Source: Actinomycetota bacterium (GTDB lineage Bacteria; Actinomycetota; Thermoleophilia; Solirubrobacterales; 70-9). Taken from it: a stretch of DNA of 20,262 nt. Shown here in pieces: positions 19,278 to 20,262 of the stretch. The notes under the pieces are model-generated. The model saw only the letters and a list, made by a program, of their open reading frames with translations, searched no databases and was not told where the DNA came from. Both the position numbers and the translations under genes were made by a program. The stretch covers positions 1 through 20,262 of the forward strand of contig JAFDWD010001108.1 in the NCBI GenBank assembly GCA_018268695.1, read 5' to 3'. Numbering within the stretch: position 1 is the stretch's first letter; the number at the start of each line of letters is the position of its first letter.

Positions 19278-20262
19278 CTACGACTCCAACGCCGCCGCGA
19301 GCTCGGCCCGGCTCTTGATGCCGAGCTTGCGGTAGGCGTTGGTGAGGTGCATTTCCACCGTCCGCATCGAGATGAAGAGGGCCTGGCCGATCTCGCGATT
19401 GGTGGCCCCGCCCGCCGCCGCGGTCGCGACCCGGCGCTCCGAGGGGGTCAGCGATTCGGGGCCCGAGAGGGCGCGGCGGCGCGGCCTGCCGCCGGCGACC
19501 CGGATCTCCTCCTCGATCCGCTTCTCCAGTCGTTGGGCGCCGCTCCGCTGGGCGAGGTCGGACGCCTCGCGGAGGTGCTCGCGCGCCTCCCGGCGGCGGT
19601 TGGCGCGAGCGAGGGCGGCGCCGAACTCGGTCAGCGAGCGGGCCACCTCGAACGGCGCGGCGCCCTCGCGCAGACGCTCGACCGAACGGCCGAGCAGCTC
19701 GATTCCCTCCTCGCCGCCGACCAGCAACGCCTGTCCGCGGAGGGCGACGCCTTCGGCGCGCGGCGAGCCGAGCGCCGCCGCCATCGCGACCTCCTCGTCG
19801 GCGAGCGCCATCGCCTCGGCCCGCTCGCCTTCCGGCAGCGCCAGTGCCAGGCGCGAGCGCCAGGGGCTGAGCCGCGGGCCGACCCGCAGCGCGCGCATGA
19901 TCGGCTCGGCCTCGCGTAGCGTCGCCACCGCGCCGGGGCGGTCGCCGCGCGCCAGGCGCAGGGCCGCCCGGACGTCGAGCACGAACGCGCCGCTGGCCGT
20001 CCGCGCGAACGACGGCGGCACCTCCAGACCCTCGACCAGCTCGGAGACGTGATCGAGGCCGGGCCGCTCGACCAGGGTGTCGAGGCAGAAGTGCAGGAAG
20101 GTGGCGAGCGCCATCAGCCCGAGCTCGTTGCGTTCCAGCAGGTCGAGCGCGAGGAGCACGTTCTGCTCCGTCGACTCGAGCAGGCCGAGGCGCTGGTCGA
20201 GCGTCGCGCGGAGGCCGACGGCGCCGATCGTCGCCATCAAGGAGCCGCGGCGGCGGGCGTCC
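19278..20262 (-). CDS. LuxR-type transcriptional regulator, C-terminal part (runs off right edge)
   Basis: About 328 residues of a larger protein. The open frame continues past 20262 without a start, so the N-terminus is missing. The C-terminal 60 residues are a GerE/LuxR helix-turn-helix: LTPSERRVATAAAGGATNRE, then IGQALFISMRTVEMHLTNAY and RKLGIKSRAEL. The rest is a helical, TPR-like repeat region (LRLARGDRPGAVATLREAE, ALRGQALLVGG, ARANRRREAREHLREASDLA). This matches large ATP-binding LuxR (LAL/MalT-like) regulators, whose ATPase would be upstream and outside the window. An internal ATG near 20237 has no special support as a start. Target genes are unknown. Confidence 0.88.
   Translation of the reverse strand, partial: DARRRGSLMATIGAVGLRATLDQRLGLLESTEQNVLLALDLLERNELGLMALATFLHFCLDTLVERPGLDHVSELVEGLEVPPSFARTASGAFVLDVRAALRLARGDRPGAVATLREAEPIMRALRVGPRLSPWRSRLALALPEGERAEAMALADEEVAMAAALGSPRAEGVALRGQALLVGGEEGIELLGRSVERLREGAAPFEVARSLTEFGAALARANRRREAREHLREASDLAQRSGAQRLEKRIEEEIRVAGGRPRRRALSGPESLTPSERRVATAAAGGATNREIGQALFISMRTVEMHLTNAYRKLGIKSRAELAAALES

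Noticed and set aside
18997..19335. 112-codon plus-strand frame running from the orphan interval into the LuxR-type gene
   Set aside because: No recognisable domain, no ribosome site, crosses both the large palindrome and a terminator hairpin and overlaps the regulator gene antisense.

Overview
The window is very G+C-rich (about 70 % by eye), with strong G/C preference at third codon positions. Several gene types suggest an actinobacterium, probably Thermoleophilia/Solirubrobacterales: a collagen-like secreted protein with an N-terminal membrane segment, secreted proteins with Lys/Arg/Cys-rich tails, a pentapeptide protein with FCxTLMPxG caps, and a 'YPPG'-type MerR-like regulator domain. This assignment is an inference from gene style; no 16S or other marker is present.

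Region 1 (1-8839, all minus strand) is a long tightly packed cluster. In transcription order it holds an NTF2/SnoaL-like protein, a bicovalent-type FAD oxidoreductase, a MerR-TetR fusion regulator, a TetR regulator, a second bicovalent-type FAD oxidoreductase, a family C45 amidohydrolase/acyltransferase, a PuuE/PgdA-type polysaccharide deacetylase, a third FAD oxidoreductase with only the histidyl flavin site, and the first 37 codons of an aldehyde dehydrogenase cut by the window edge. Spacing is mostly -11 to +85 bases. An APC-family permease (9018-10556, plus) is transcribed divergently. The set looks like an uptake, amide-hydrolysis and oxidation route for an unknown amide- or amine-containing compound. 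An aldo/keto reductase (10581-11645) follows the permease.

Region 2 (11661-14823) holds a secreted P-domain-like protein and a secreted, internally duplicated pentapeptide-repeat protein (both minus). A MhuD-type heme monooxygenase (plus) follows, whose stop codon overlaps tail-to-tail with the stop of a universal-stress protein (minus).

Region 3 (14907-18102, minus) is an alpha/beta hydrolase gene, then hipB, hipA and a TauE/SafE permease packed together. The hipBA promoter carries three 18-bp operators, TGTCG-N8-CGACA, with centres exactly 37 bp apart. One covers the hipB start codon and one lies inside the 3' end of the hydrolase gene.

Region 4 (18257-20262) has a collagen-like surface protein (plus) and the C-terminal part of a large LuxR-type regulator (minus, runs off the right edge). 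They are separated by about 500 bases without a credible gene but with four strong dyad symmetries, including two perfect 20-bp stems and a 46-bp near-palindrome.

Two patterns cut across the window. Many start codons have a TAnnnT -10-like hexamer only 6-9 bases upstream, which suggests leaderless transcripts. In contrast, the permease gene has its ribosome binding site inside a hairpin with a competing alternative hairpin upstream.
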